Below are positions 47,914-62,518 of a stretch of DNA of 64,000 nt, piece by piece. This DNA is from Amblyornis subalaris. Its lineage: Eukaryota; Chordata; Aves; Passeriformes; Ptilonorhynchidae. The notes under the pieces are model-generated. The model worked only from the letters and a program-made list of their open reading frames with translations, ran no database searches and was not told where the DNA came from. The stretch spans positions 1,674,001 through 1,738,000 of the forward strand of contig JACAXG010000054.1 of NCBI GenBank assembly GCA_018881555.1, given 5' to 3'. The position numbers and the translations under genes are program-made. The stretch's first letter is position 1, and every line of letters starts with the position of its first letter.

Positions 47914-50900
47914 GTGCTGCCTAAGGGGGTTGTATCACATTACTTTAAAAAGTTGCCCTGGATCATACACTTACATGTTTAAAAATAACAGCAAAAAAAT
48001 CCCACTCCTTTTTTTTTTGTTCTATTGCCGGTGTTTGTAACTCTTTAGTAATTTTTGTCATTAGTTCTTTTCACTGCAAATTCCAAGAACACACAATTTA
48101 GGATTGTTAATAAAAAACTTAGTGCCAGATTTGTTGGGTAAAATACTGAAGAAAGGATTGGTGCACCTAGGACAGTATTTTTTCAGCATCTCAAATCATT
48201 ATGAGGGGATAAGGACGTGAGAGGAAAACTCAGATGAAGGTGGAAAACTGGAAACCTTTAGCAATGTGTATGACAAAGCACTGCTTCATAGGTGGCTCTC
48301 TGATTGTGATCTGTTACAAACAGATCACCCCAGTGTGTTCCAGTTGCAAAACATCCACTCAAAAAGCAGCAAGTCAATTAAATAGACTTTGTGTTACAAA
48401 CACGAGCCTGAGAAAGCAACAATCAGAAAATGGTGAAGAGGAGTGGTGAATAAAGCCGTTCATTTTACAAACCTCCTTCACAGAGAATCACATCCAACTT
48501 GACGGCTCAGATAGGAACCTTCCTTGATGTACTGGGGATGTGTGCAAAGGCTTCCTTTTGATAAGATCTTCTCATCTAACCGAACTATCTGTATTTCAAT
48601 GCATGGAAGTCCATNTTTAAGGGAAACTGTTGAGATTGACAGATCATCTCTTAGCTGACATTTGGAGTTGAGCTGTCGTGCTCTGAACCTTATGTGAGTA
48701 TAATGGAAACAGTTAAATTCCTGTAGTCACTTGAGGAGTCCTTCAGGTGAACTCATTCCCTCTTCCACAGCAGCTGTTTTCACCCAGGCCATATGCCCTC
48801 ATTACCTCCCCAGCAATTTTTCATTTCATCCTCCTTTCTCTGTGGATTTCACCTTCCTTTTAATCTTCTGCCTTGACAGTTTCATCACACTAGCTTCTTT
48901 GCCACTCTTCACACTCCCGTCTTTGGTTTTTTATCACTCTTTCTACCTCTGAGCAGTCACAGGTATTTTGCATTGCTTTCTCAATGTTCCCACAGCTAAG
49001 AAGTAGGAGGTGATCTGCTGCTGTCCCTGCTGCCTTCAGCTGAGAAACAACAGGTGGGCTCTCTCTACTATTCCACGTACACAGATTAGTGGGAGTGTTT
49101 TGGAGGGTGGAATATCTCGTCAGCATCAGTGTTCCTTTGCTTACCTTTTCTCTTTCCAACTCCTTTTCCAGCTTCTGTCTTCATAGGGGCAGGGAGATCC
49201 TTCTCCCTCTGTCTCAGAAGAGNAGGAATCCTTAAGATCTGATGTTTGCTGACTGTGGAACTGTGTGAAATGCAGTTCAAACAAAATTGCAGCACTGGTA
49301 TGTTAGGGGAAGCCTCCGTGGTAGGAGGATACAGCCTTCAGCTACTAAATCAAGTTCAGTTCCTGTTAACTCACCTGTGGCGTGAATTGTGTTGAAGACG
49401 ATGTCCACAGTGTGTTTATACAGATTTTTAAGCACAGTTCTTTTTCTGTCATTAGAAATTCAGCTGGTACCTCAGCTGTAGAAATCACCTCAGTGTAATT
49501 TCTGAANAATTCCATCTTCTTCAAAGTCATTCAGTTTGGTTTGCATTTCTATTCCCTTCTCCTCCCCAGCCCCTTGTTTATCTCTGAAGCATGCTGTGCA
49601 TTATAATGACTCCTGCTCCTAGGTCCTTATGGTAATGGATTTTTCCAGAGTCCGGATAACTGCCTCCCTGAAAAAGAGTCCTGCATGCCGATCTTAGCAG
49701 GTGGCATTGTATGCTTGTCTGAAGACCAGCTGAAGAGGAGCAACAGGGGTGTTTCAAAACAGAGGGCTTTGGGGCATAGAATGGGTGAATGTCCCTGTAC
49801 TGTTACTCGTCTGTCTTTACGAACTGTTGAGTGAATTTTGTAGAGTTTGGGATTCTACAAAAAGCTGTGGTGAAACACAAGAGAAACAAACAAAATATAC
49901 TTATCTGTGTCCAATACTATGCTAGTGGAATAGGTGGTAATTATTTGAAGCTCTGAGATTAAATATAAAAGTTTACTGATGATGGCATTTCCTGGAGGTT
50001 TCTGGCTACTTGCANATAGCCTCAGTGGTCACAAATTCCTCAGGAAATGTGTGTGCCCACAAGGTCATTGAAAACAGTTTGGGTTTTGCCTTTTATGAGA
50101 CACTTTTGACTTTAGCAAGTAAAGAATAAATAGAGGAAATATTTCAGCGTATTTTTTCCTGCACATGACATTCAAAACAACGAGTAACTGCTGCTAATAT
50201 GCAAAAACTTTTGTTGTTTTTGCATTTTCTAGTTAACATTAGAATGAATTTTATTTAAAGCTGAATTTGACACAGAGAAGCATTACAACATTTTTAGGCT
50301 AAAGTCCTCAAAATGTTGCTCTGAAAGTAGCTGTGGGGTTTTAATGTCACCTCTTACACTGTAAGTGAAATTGAGAGAAGAGCTTTCTATTCTAGTTGGT
50401 TACACTTCTCTTGGCCTGGTAAAGAACTTCGTGTGCAAAAGACATCTGTTACTTTGTTACAGAGACAGTCCAATATACTTTGAGCTAGGTCACTGTTACT
50501 TAACAAAATCAACTGCATTTCCTTAAAAATAACTCTGAAGAGCATGAGAAACATGAGTNATAAATCAGTATGCTTTATTTGTTTGTTTAGATTTTGACAA
50601 AGAATATTTGACCTTGCCATGAGTGTAAGAGGAGTGATGCAGAGACATTTTCTTTGCTTCAGTAAATGACAATATTTTCAAATTTCCACTCCTGTTTACA
50701 ACCTTTCCTGACAAGCTCCCCGTATGCCTCGCCCTTGGGGTNTGTGACCCTTACAACAGGAGAAAGAAATTTGAATGCTAATAATTCTGTTCATAATTCA
50801 TATTACACTTTAACCAATTATTTTCAAGGGAGAGGACTGGGTTAATAAAGCAGACCTGAGCTTCTGGTTCAGCAGGACACTAAAAATATGCCTGACTTTA

Positions 50901-52872
50901 AGTATATCAGTAGCCTAAATCTCACAGCTCCTTGCTTGGATGAATAAACTTGCTTGTCAAGTGAATAAACAGTGCAGGTTCAGCTGCTAAAGGTGGTTGG
51001 ACTGGAAGCAAACTAGCTTTAGGCTCAGACTGAGTGAGGGTCTATCTGGCTGCGGGCTGTAGCTCCAGATTGGCAGAAGATCGGGCTCTGAATTCAAGCT
51101 CTGAAGGTGTACCAGAAGTGGTTGAGAGGTGCTCTGGTGGAGTGCTAACAGTTTTAGAAATACTGCTAATGAAAAACTGTGTTGCTGGGAGGTCAGTGGA
51201 ATTTCTCACCTCCTCTTCCACCTATATTTTAACTCTGTGTGTGCTAAATGAAAGAGGTCTGTCTGGAGAGGCAGATTGACTGCATTCACAGACACTAGGC
51301 TGTTCTTATTAAAAGACTATTTTCAGTAACAGCAGCTGTTTTAGAGCTTAACATTCTTCATCCCAAAACTATGTGCAGAAGAGCAGCATTAGTCAGATGG
51401 CGTTTATTTAGGCAGCAATAGTGACCAGACAACCAGATAAAATTTTTATTCTTTCTTCCAGGCTGACATGCTTATGATTAGTTGTAGGTATCCCTTTCTC
51501 ATGTTCAAAGGACTAGGAAGCCACAGAGTTTTCCACTGCTTCTTGCCTCATTTTCTGGAACTCCTGATAGGAAAACCAAAATGCTTAATAAAATAGAAAA
51601 TTTGAATTTAAAGTGGACTGCTTAATATCTGCAGAGGAAGAGCTGCGGCATATCTGTTGCAGTTTTTCTCAGTGAGCACATGCCTCTTATTGTCAAAAAT
51701 TGTGTACACCTCTGTTGCATGTTAGCAGTGCAAGCAGATTTTATTGATTACCCCATATCAAGGGATGTGGCTTTGATGAGGCAAAAAACGGCCTTCCTTT
51801 TGTCCATGAATCAACTACGAAGAAAACTCCAGAAAGAGGCAATCCCAGATTGTCAGCTGTGGCATTTCACTCGTATATAGTGGCCATCATTGTCACAGAT
51901 GGTGTGACACTGGAGTACTGGAAGAGACTGCCTGCAACAAGGTGATTCCTAACTTTGTTCTTAAAAAAGAATTTATCTATTCTGTTGATGCTCCATATCT
52001 GTAAGAAGGAAGAACAGAGTTTTCATGGTTGTTCAGAATCTCTAAGTTTCATTGTCTGTTGAAATATTATAACTAGCCAGAGAGAAACAGATGAATACAA
52101 GAGTGGACAATGCAAGAACACAAGGGAAAGCTGATTATGATAGAGAAGATGGACCTGAAAGCTAAACAATTTAAAAGAATAAAGCCCACCCTTGTATTTT
52201 TAGAGTAACCAAATCATACAAAAATCAGAAAAGTCAAGGAGAAAACACAGTCAGGCAAGTGACAGCAGGATTTCGTGTATTTCTGGATAATTTTATAATT
52301 TTGATGGTACACTGTTTACTGAGGAAAATGTTAACTTTTGATCCCTCTTACTATAATTCATTTGTAAATAAATTCTGTTAACATAAAAATCTTTAGTTAT
52401 TTTGTCCTATTCGTTAACACAGACTATACTTCAAAAAAAACAAAGGAGCATAAGGGTAGATGAGACCTATAATGAGGCATTTAGAAATGGGAGGGTGGGA
52501 AGAGAGGGCAAGGAGAATGGCATTTCCATGCTCAATTAATAACTCTAATTAATGTTAATTAATTTAAAGCTTATTGAACTATAGTCTACACTCAGTGGGA
52601 TCAGATATTCAAGGGAGAGTATCTTTTATGAGTTTCAGTGTGTAAACATTAGCGGGAGTTGATTGAACATAATAGGACATGTTAACTGAGTTTATGTTCA
52701 GTACTGGCTATTTACAGGTGTAGTATTTTATAACAGGATTTTGTTAGATGAGCACATGTTCTGTGGTCACAGAAATGTATATTTAAAACCAATGAAGGCT
52801 GATATCTTAACGTTCTGTCACAATCCAGTTCTGTTTTTTTCTTGCATATAAACCACAAAGATAAACTAAGGA

Positions 52873-52886
52873 TTTTTTTTTTTTTT
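52873..52886. repeat. Homopolymer T(14)
   Basis: An uninterrupted run of 14 T in the region upstream of SYNJ2. It could be an oligo-A tail remnant on the minus strand, but I recognise no retroposed sequence next to it. Confidence 0.8.
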
Positions 52887-55800
52887 GGTGAACACAACCT
52901 GTGCATTTAAAAGTTTCAGATTTATTCAAGTATTTGAATGAAAAGAAAAGGAGTTAAAAAGTAGTTTCCTATTTGGAGAACACCTCTTTAATACAATCAA
53001 ATCATGCCATCAATAGAGTTTTAGAAGCTATGTTTACCTTCAGACATGAATTTGTAAAAAAACCCCACATTAAATCAATGCTTTCCTAAAGAAAAAAAGT
53101 AACTAACTTTGGAGAACACAAGGGACAAAAGTCTACTGCTATTGTTTGACACTTATTTCTTCTTGTGTAAATAGATATATTTTACTGTTTCATACTTTTC
53201 TTCAGAAAGATCTCATAGGTCTTTAAAACTGATTTAGACACAGTGTGTGGCAGCCGTGATCTGTGGAACACAACAGCTACCTCACAAGCAGTACCACCAT
53301 CCTATAACTACTGAGAAAAGAAACCTTATGTCTCTATAATGAGTAGGTTCATTTCTCCCAAATCTTAAATACAATCCAGAACCCCAGTTGGTACATAAAA
53401 ACTCAATGGGAAACGTTTGCCAGGTGTAAAGTTTGGTGCATCTTTCTTAAGATATAGAATTTCTAGTTCATGCCTTGGATAATGGACTACTGGTTGTATG
53501 CCAGATACTAACCCACATAGAAAAAAGAGCCATGTTTTCAGTCACTGTCTCAAACCAACACAAAATGTCTTCCATGCATAGATTTGCTCTTCTATGATCA
53601 AACATTCAGCATTTTTTCCATTTGAGTGGTTTCCAGTATGGCATATGTGGTGCTTTTAAATTGAAGTTAGGCTTCTTTCTCTCATTTCATTTTATAAACA
53701 GGTGCTTTGTGATACTATGCCTCCCCATGCTTTAGAAAGGCCTGTCTGTTAATTTTCAGATTTAGGAGGAGTTCCAGACCAAAGAGCAAGGGGAGCAAGA
53801 GGCAGTGTAATAACACATTCACATGAAGGAAGAGAACATATTTGTTTGCCTGAAGGCTGGGGGCTTGAGTTGTTTTCAACTGCTTTTAGTAAAGTTTAAA
53901 AAATCTTGCAGAAATGGCATTGGGCAATAAATCTCAGGTGTTCCTCTCCTCAGCAGCTTTATGACAAGATGACTTAGACTGAATAGTTTGAAAAGACAGT
54001 GGATATGAACTAATTCAAATCAGAGTACTTAACAGGGTTCCTCACTACAACACCAGCCATGAACTGCGGAAGGTTAAAGAAAAACTAAAACAGTAAAATA
54101 GAGCAAACTGGCTAAGGAGTCAAGCTATTTCACAGCCCTATTTATGCTGAAGGTGGAGTGAATAACATATGTTTTTCTTGAAAGGAAAGGAGGACTGTAG
54201 AATGAGGTGTTATCTCTGTCAGTGCTGCTGTAAAGGGGTAGCTGACAAAGCACAGCATGTGAATGAGGGGAACAGACCAGAGAAGAGTTGAGGGAATACC
54301 ATGGTTTGAAGTTGTTTGAACAACCATTTTGGTATGTTACATTATTCTTAATGCACCAGTTAAATCCACAGACTATGTGTATGTGCAGGTAAACATAATT
54401 AGCCTTCATTCTGCTTGCTAGTCAGTGTTTGTTATTCGACAATTTGACTTGTTTATTTAGGTGTGCCGTTCTGCTTCACTAAAACAAGGTTTTTGTATTG
54501 CTTTTACAGAAAGAATTGCCTGTACTTCTTACTCGTACCACATTCACTATTAACTTCTAAATCATTATGGGAGTTTGAGGCTGATTGGAATGATACATTC
54601 CCACCGAGAGTGCAGGTGGTTTAGATTTCACTGTGCCTGTAGCTCTCATGCAATCCCTGTTAGCCTGGGGATTGGTCATTGCAGACATAGCAAAAATGAT
54701 TATTCCACATTGGTGAGTAGGTTCACTGGCCCAGCTGATTGAAAGTTGCAGGAATTAAGAGCTAAACCCATTTGCAGGCTACTATCCTTTTAGTTTCCCC
54801 TCCAAATATGTGTGTGTCTGTCTGTGTGCCTCAAAAATTGCCAGGGTGACAGGGAGGTGAGAAGCCATCTTTTCCTGTAGTCTGCACACAGTTCCTAGGA
54901 CATTTCCTCACTTTCAGTACCAGCCACCATTACAGGCACCCTAGTAGTACCAGTGACTTGGGAAAGCTGTAATGCATTGGAAGGGGTGAGCACAGAGTGT
55001 GGGCAAACCAGAATAATCTCAGCATCTTGGGGGGAAGGGGGTGTGAAGTGGAAAGACCTTGTGTGGGTGTGGCTGGAAAAGCTCAGCAAAGCTGTGGGTT
55101 TGGGGGAAAGCCAGCTTCTGGGGTGTGAGAATTACTGGGCGGTGTAAAACTAACTTTGGAGGGCAGGGAAAGCTGGAGCATGACACAAGTGCTTGCTTTG
55201 TCCCTCCGAAGCCAAAAGTAAGAGCCCTTCTTCTGTCACACCCCCTGTCCACTACCGTCCACCTCTTGTAATGTCTGCTGCAGTTTTTGTTAATTCTGCT
55301 TCTGTAGCTCTTTGGATTGCCTCCCTTGCTGCCCTCAGCACTAGCTTTTTTTTCCTTATCATCCTGTTACCTTTCCTCTTCTCTGTCCCTCCCCATGCTT
55401 CGTTCCCTGGTGCTTTTTGCCCAGTTGGTCCTCTGATGGTTAGACTGTTATTAGTGACCCTGATATATAGAGTTACTGCAATTGCTTCCTGTGTCTTTTA
55501 GAAAGATGGGTGCAATGACAGATTTCCTGTGCTGCTCTTACAGAGTAGCTATCTTGAATAATATTCCCTGCATATTTTGGTAGGAGTTCAGTGGAATTCT
55601 CTCTTTACTTATTCCAGAAATTTGAAATAGGCTTTGTTTGGTCCTGGAGATTTATTGCAAGCTACATGGAAGGGCCACAACTGGTGCTGATCCTTTCCAC
55701 ATGGAACCAGTGATGCACAGAGTTCACAGTATGCCTGAATAAAAACCGAGGTGCTCTGTGAACTTAAAAATGCCTCTGAGAAGTCAAATTAACTAAACTC

Positions 55801-58800
55801 AGTTTAATCCTAGGAGCTGGTGCTCAGAATGGATGAGTCAGGGTACAATATATTGCAGAGAAGCCTTTATAAAATGACTACTTTTAAGAAGCCTGCTGCC
55901 TTAAGAGGCACATCTATGCATGTTGATTAGTAGATTACTGTTTTTTCTATGATTTTCTGCACTTGAACTGTTGCCTAATGCTGCTATTGAGTTCAACTTG
56001 CTGGTGGCTGAAGTCCCAGGAGAAAAATCTAAGGTATCCTGAGACACATTTCTCAGACTGTTTCCTCACCATGCCAGAAGCCAGCTACGCTCACACAACA
56101 CCCGCTCTCTGCCTTCAGGGCCAGCAGCTGTCTAGCACAGCCTCTTTGGCAAAGCNCAGGGCAGAACCAATATGGTCTGTGAGATCTTAGCTGGCTCCAG
56201 AAGGCCAGCTGAGGTGTCATCCCATCCTGGGGTTGAGAGGGAAACAGACAGTGACAGTGCACATCTGTCTTGTCTTTCTCCATGCTGTAGAGGAGTTGAT
56301 CACCAGACCTGTGTGCCACACACACACGTGGAGCCAGCCCGGGTTCAGCAGTGGACCTGAGCTGATTACTGCTCTCTGGCTCCACAGCAGTGTGAAACAG
56401 CCCAGAGCCTATGTGCCGCTGCAGGCATCTGCTCAAGCTGCCTTTCAGCCACCCAATACAATGTTTACTTGTTGGTTGGGTTTTGGTTTTTTCCCTGCAA
56501 CAGTCCCCTTCAGGAAGGGCTGTTTTGTTTTACTATTTAAAAATGACTTTAGACTAGTAGTNGTTTTTATTAGATACCAGCACTAGATAATTACGATATC
56601 AACTCCTTGCCCAGAGGGGAGCTGTGCCAGACAGCACCTACAAACAGCTTTTCTGAACTCAGCTCTTGTTCTAGGAGCTGAGACCCTCAATCCCCTCTGA
56701 AACCACTGCAGTCCCTGCAAGTTGCCCTTTTCCAGTGCTGATTTTACAGCACATTTGAACAGATGTGCAGCCATTCTGCAGACTTATTTTATGGTATAGC
56801 AGTCTTTGGATAGGAACTTCCTCTTACTGATTGTGAATTTGGTTTAAATTTTGTAAGACTTTCATAAACACTTGCATTGTGGGTTTATTTGTTTGTGAGG
56901 CTTTTTTGGTTGTTGCATCCTTTCTGCCAAGCATTAAGACTGTAATCAGCTGTTCGTAAGCAGCAGATAGACTGGCACTAGCTGTTACCCCAGTAAAGTT
57001 TATCTACTGCCAAGTAAGCATAAACACGCTCAAAGTAGGGAAGAAGTGTTCTAGAACTACCTTCTTCCCAAAGGTTTGTAAAAAGTCCTTGCTTTAAGTT
57101 TGGTAGGCGCAATTTGTAACCAGGTAAAAAAGCATCACTACTTAGGGGAGACAAATGAGTTTTCTTACTCCTCAGCTTTCCCTGCTGCCATAACCAGTCC
57201 TGGTGGGTGCAATCAGATGGGAATCTTCTGGGGCAGTGTGTCAAGCTCAGCAAATCCATCCCAGCAGAAAGCAGTCTGGTTTATATTTTGCTACTATATT
57301 GCAGCAGATGCTATGTTTAACTTTTCACTTATTTTCCAGCTGTTGAATTTTTAAACAAAATCTTTACTGAGCTTAAAAATACTACTCAACTGGTCAGGAA
57401 CTAGTCAACAGCTAGAAAAATGGCCCTCACCCCTGTATGGCACTCACTTTTTAGGCAGCTTTTCCTTTGTCAAGTGTTTAACTTGATGAATTATTGGATG
57501 CACCAAACTTNACAGGATTCTGTACCTGGCTCGGCAAGAATTTAATTACAAATAATAAAATACAGATAGGTGAACATGGGATAAACAGTGTCACTCTCTN
57601 ATTTTGGGCTTTGTTTCCAGCATGTCATTGGACATTATAGTGACAGGTTTAAAAAACCCAACCAAACAAAAAGATTGGATTCTCACATAAAGATTTTAAG
57701 GGGCTTTGAGAAACGCCTGTAGATATTTCAGGTTCAGAGGACAACTGTGAAGGCTGGTAGTATCATAAGGGGATGCCATCCTTGCCAAAGCCCTTGAGAC
57801 AGTCTTACAGAATGGCAAGAACATACTAGCAGTGACCCCCTCCGGCCCTAGCATCAGATACAGAGGCTCAGAGATGCCAACAAAGTGAATATAATGCAAT
57901 TTATGTTAGGAGTGTAATAAATTTTGATGGGTCCACAAAGGTCTTGATGAGCAGGGAATGCACAAGGATCACATGGAGGCAGGGAGATAACTCTTCTCCC
58001 AAAACGTAAAGCAGAAAAGTAAACATAATGAAGTGATACATTCAACCTTTTCATTTAATAGGATTAAGAGATCTATTTCCATCAAATACTACAAAGAGTT
58101 TGTGTTTGTTCAGCTGTCTGAAATGGCAATATTATTTGCTAAGTATTTTAACATAATTATTGTTCTAAATAATTCATAGTCCTAGACACTGCAACCACTC
58201 CTGTATACCAAGGGCTATAGAGCACAACAGCTTGTACCTTAATAAACCTAACCCAGTCATATCGATGTAACTACAGATCTCAATGAAGCCTGATAAATAT
58301 TTAGTNTCTCCAGTGGAATACTGCTATATTTAGCATCCAGTTTCATCCACAACTGTTACTTTTATTTTCAACAGACTGATTTTCTTCAGATATGCTGTTA
58401 TAAATGGTCACAAATAAAAAGCTTGTCTTCCAATTTATTACTGCCCTGTTTTCAACCCCTTTATCCTCTTCTTTGGTACCAAAAGGAGAGTATACTCTTT
58501 ACAATCCCCAGTCTGCTGTTCCACTATTTTTGTGTCTCCTGTGGGTGACCAAATTCATTAGTCATTAAGGCATCATGTAATTATAGGTGGGTGTGGGGGG
58601 ATGCTCTGACAAGCAATTTAATAGGTACTTCTTGGATATATCAGTAACTTGACCATTGCAAACTGTCAGGAGCTCTGGAGTCAGATATCAGCTGAAGGGG
58701 CTGGCAGGGAAGGCCCAAGGGAGGAGAAGGAAGCTGGGTAGGAGTTAGGGATCATAGTTTTGACTCTAGGTGAATTTCAGCATTAAATGGCTTCCTCAGA

Positions 58801-61800
58801 ATTAGCAGTTGGGTGCCATTCTCAGCCCTCCTACCTTCTTGGCAGGTAACAATTCATTTGTCCCTTTATAATTTGTTTCTTTATCAGTGAGGTAGAGAAA
58901 ACTCACACATCCTGGTACAGGCATCTGACAGCAAAAGGTAAAAATACCTGTCTGTCCCACCATCCCCACACTAACATTTCCTGAAAGGAAGCCTGTAGAA
59001 AAAAAAATCACATTCCAAGCAAGTTAATTTACTGAAACTAGTAACTCACCTGTTAATTGCTTTCATATGGCTCCAACCTGTCCTTGTTCAGGGCAGGCAC
59101 TGTTCGTGGGCAATAAGAAGTCTGAAGAAAAAGCAAAATGCTCAACCATCAGACAGCAGTTTGCTCCCTTGGCTAGACACCCCATTTCACTTTGTGTCAG
59201 TGCCAGGGCACTTGATCTGCTCTGTCTTAGATAATGTGCAGTGCTTTTCCTCCCCTAACTTCGGGGTCATGTTTACAGACACAGCATTTCTGTTGGTCAC
59301 CCCTTCATGGGAGTGACCAACTCAACAATTCTGGAGCATCAGGACCAACCTTTCACTGACCCTAAGCTCACCCTTTCTAGATATTCCAGCACAGAGGCAT
59401 TTTCCCAAGAGATATATTATGACTGAAAGTGCATAAGGGCTCTAAAGTGTTGTTATTTCTGGCAGGGACTCAACAGCTAAATAAAATTAACTGCTGTCCC
59501 TTTTCTCATTCTTCTAGCCTTTGGGCAAATTTTTTCAGGAAAAAAATTTCCTGAAATGGAACTCAAAACCGTAAATGAGACCTTTCCTCTCTTATCATTC
59601 ACCACTTTTCCAAACTCTTCAGGGAATGCTCTTGCACTGCCCCAGGAAAGTGTCTTCTGAGCTGGTCCATGACAAATGCTCTCTTCTGTGTCCCTCACTC
59701 CTCCCTTCTCAGCTCTGTGGATGACCAAAGACCCTGCCTGGTTACTGACCACTTGGCTCATCAGTTTCCTCAGTCTGATGCCGTCCCTTGCAGACATGCC
59801 AGCCCCCAGGGACTGGCTCAGCAATCTCCACTATCACAAGCCCTGCACATTCCTACATTCAACTGTACATGTGGATCACTTGTCCCCTATTCCTTTCTCT
59901 TGGTGAGTGTTTTGGGGGACAGGTTACCAAACCAAACCACTTAATACTGTTTTTTTTAAACGTCTCCACGATCTTTCTATATTTTCTGTTATTTTTAAAC
60001 TCCTGCTAAGATAACCTCTAACAAGTCTCTTGGAGCTAGCAACCTACGACATTTTTAAAATTACATATTTTTTAGGAAAACAGTTCGTCAAATATTTGGG
60101 TTTTTTGGAAATGGCATTTCACAAGACTAAAAAAAGAACAGTGAAGAGTAACAATTTTAGATTTAGATCTACTGAGATTTAACTGCAACAGAAGGCAATG
60201 TGAATTAAAAGTGACCTTGAATTGACAAATGTGTGCTATGACAAGTTTATTAGCAAATATATTTTAAAAATGAATAGTTGTTAAAGATGCTAGGTATAAA
60301 AGGAAAACTAAGGATAGCAAAAATCTGTTGTTAACAGAAAATACTAAGTATTACATGCAGTCTTGCTTCAGCCCTGGCAGAAAAATGTGACATACAAAAA
60401 TTTATTTTAACAGAATACAGGCACAGGTGGGAATGAGGGAAGAGCAATATTTAGTAAACATGAGAAAGCTGGCTTCAGATTGACAGGACCAGTTCAAAGA
60501 AACTAATAAATCTTATTGTGAAGCAGTTTTTAACCCTGTAGATGAGAAGAACCTAGAGTTCAGAAAGTTCAGGAATGCAGTAAGTATACTAGCTGGAATC
60601 TGAAACAAGGCAAAAAAAATTAGGATAGTTTAAGAAAATCTGGCCAATTAGGAAAGACTTAAAAGGCCCAGAAGATTAAAAATAGGCAAACACATTTTTA
60701 AACTTTATAAAACAAGGAAATTAAGCCAGTTTAAATTCAGTATCCCAAAGATACTGCAAAGATCCCAGAGTCACAACTCATGTGCAAAGAGCCATGGAAG
60801 AAAATTTTAAAAAAGGGAAAAAACAGCTAATCCAAGTTTGTGACTCAGATGCTCTTTAAAACAGCATGCGTGTAACTGGTACTGCCACACAACAGGATGG
60901 GTGGATTGGTCACCAGCCAGTCAATGTATTTCACATTCTATACGGTTGTTTTTGTTAGGGTTGTCTTGTTATAGACAAGAAAAAAGTTTTTTTCTGCTCA
61001 AAGCAGTTACCTCTCCTGTTCTGTACTTATTATATCAGCTATTAGCATTGATTTTATTAGAAGGGTTACAGAAAAATATGGAAAGTGTGTGGAAAAAACA
61101 ACTGACCAAAGACCCCATACACACAACTAACTGGCCTCTGCCTGGTGCATGCTCACATCTTAGTGGGAAGCACTCAGAAAGGCAGAAGCAGCAGTAGCAG
61201 GACACTTGCCTAGAAAATACTTTCCTTTCTGCTGGATGACTGCACACCCTGAGGCAGTGGAGGGAGTAATTTTGGCCAATCCAGACTAGCAGAGTGTCTG
61301 GTGTGCGTCAAACTAAGCCACAGCACAAGAGCTGTATCTTTCTTTGGGAGAGTTTTCTTTACAAGGCTGTTACTCTCAATTACTCTTAGAAGAGACTGAA
61401 CTAGACTAATTTTGGTAGCAGTAAAATTGATGTATTATTTAATTAGGATTTACAGAATCAAGTGTATGTTATGATAGTACTTTCTCAATTATCTTGTCAC
61501 AGAAAACAGGAATTTCTCAGTAGTGTAAAAATGTCAGTACTCATGCAAAGTTAGGCCTCATTAAAGAATACTCTAATTGCAGTCAACAGTACTCCTCCAA
61601 AACCATACCATACAACAAAGTCTGCTGCTGTAGTCTCATGCCATGTGGGGTTAACTGCAAACAAGAAATACAGGTAGCATTCCTCTCTGTACAACTACAT
61701 TTTTATTTTTAAAAAACGGCTGTAGTTGCAATAATGGAATAAGCACTTTTAAAGTATGAAGTTAAACCGAACAGCTTGGGCAGCTGATGTCTTTGATGAA

Positions 61801-62436
61801 GTCACTGGGCTAATGCCAGTGTTTGGCTCACCCTGGAAGGAAAACATAAGCCAGGAAACAGTACTAAGGCTTTTTGATGCTGCAGACACAAATCATTCAG
61901 CTATGGCAAACAAAACACAGGAGAGCACTGCTCAAGTCTTACATTAACTTGCTATTTCTGTTTTATGACTACATCTTCAGTGTGCACATTTTCTGTTACC
62001 CGCAACTCACGCAACTTAACTATGCCACTATTCATNTCTAATTTAAAAAACAAATATCAAAGACAATCGAATTTCTATTCTGGGTCAACACCATGCTGAC
62101 ACAAAGCCAGGAATACACAGTAGCACTGTGCTCTACTACTTATTTGCAGTCAGGAGGGTTCCATCAACCACGAGCTGGACTGACCTGAATAAAGAAAGCT
62201 TACAACATATGCGTAGCCTTTGCTGGTTTGCAGTCACTAGGACTATTATACCATCCAGTTGGGATGCCTGCTTTATGGAAGACACATGGGATGCTTTCTC
62301 ATTCCTCAGCTGGCCAGTGTGGAAGCTGGCAAAAAGCTATGGGGAGGACTTGCCTCATACTGCATTCACCTTGTTAAAAACCAACATGATGATTTCAAAG
62401 AAAAAGATAAAATAGTCTGGTGGATATATATAAATA

Positions 62437-62442
62437 TTTATT
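62437..62442 (-). terminator. Candidate polyadenylation signal on minus strand
   Basis: AATAAA on the minus strand (TTTATT on plus) is followed about 40-60 bases downstream by a GT-rich stretch (ATGTTGGTTTTT on minus). Known vertebrate synteny puts SNX9 upstream of SYNJ2 in the same orientation, so its 3' UTR could end here. AATAAA is common by chance, and I found no SNX9 coding exon within the window. Confidence 0.2.
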
Positions 62443-62480
62443 ATCAGTTTAACTTCATTTTACTAGAAGTCTTTAAACAG

Positions 62481-62518
62481 TTTTGTTTGTTTGTTTTTTG
62501 TTTTTTGTTTTTTTTTCC
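62481..62518. repeat. T-rich simple repeat (GTTT)n and T-run
   Basis: TTTGTTTGTTTG is followed by longer T runs broken by single G bases. On the minus strand this is an A-rich tract. Confidence 0.8.
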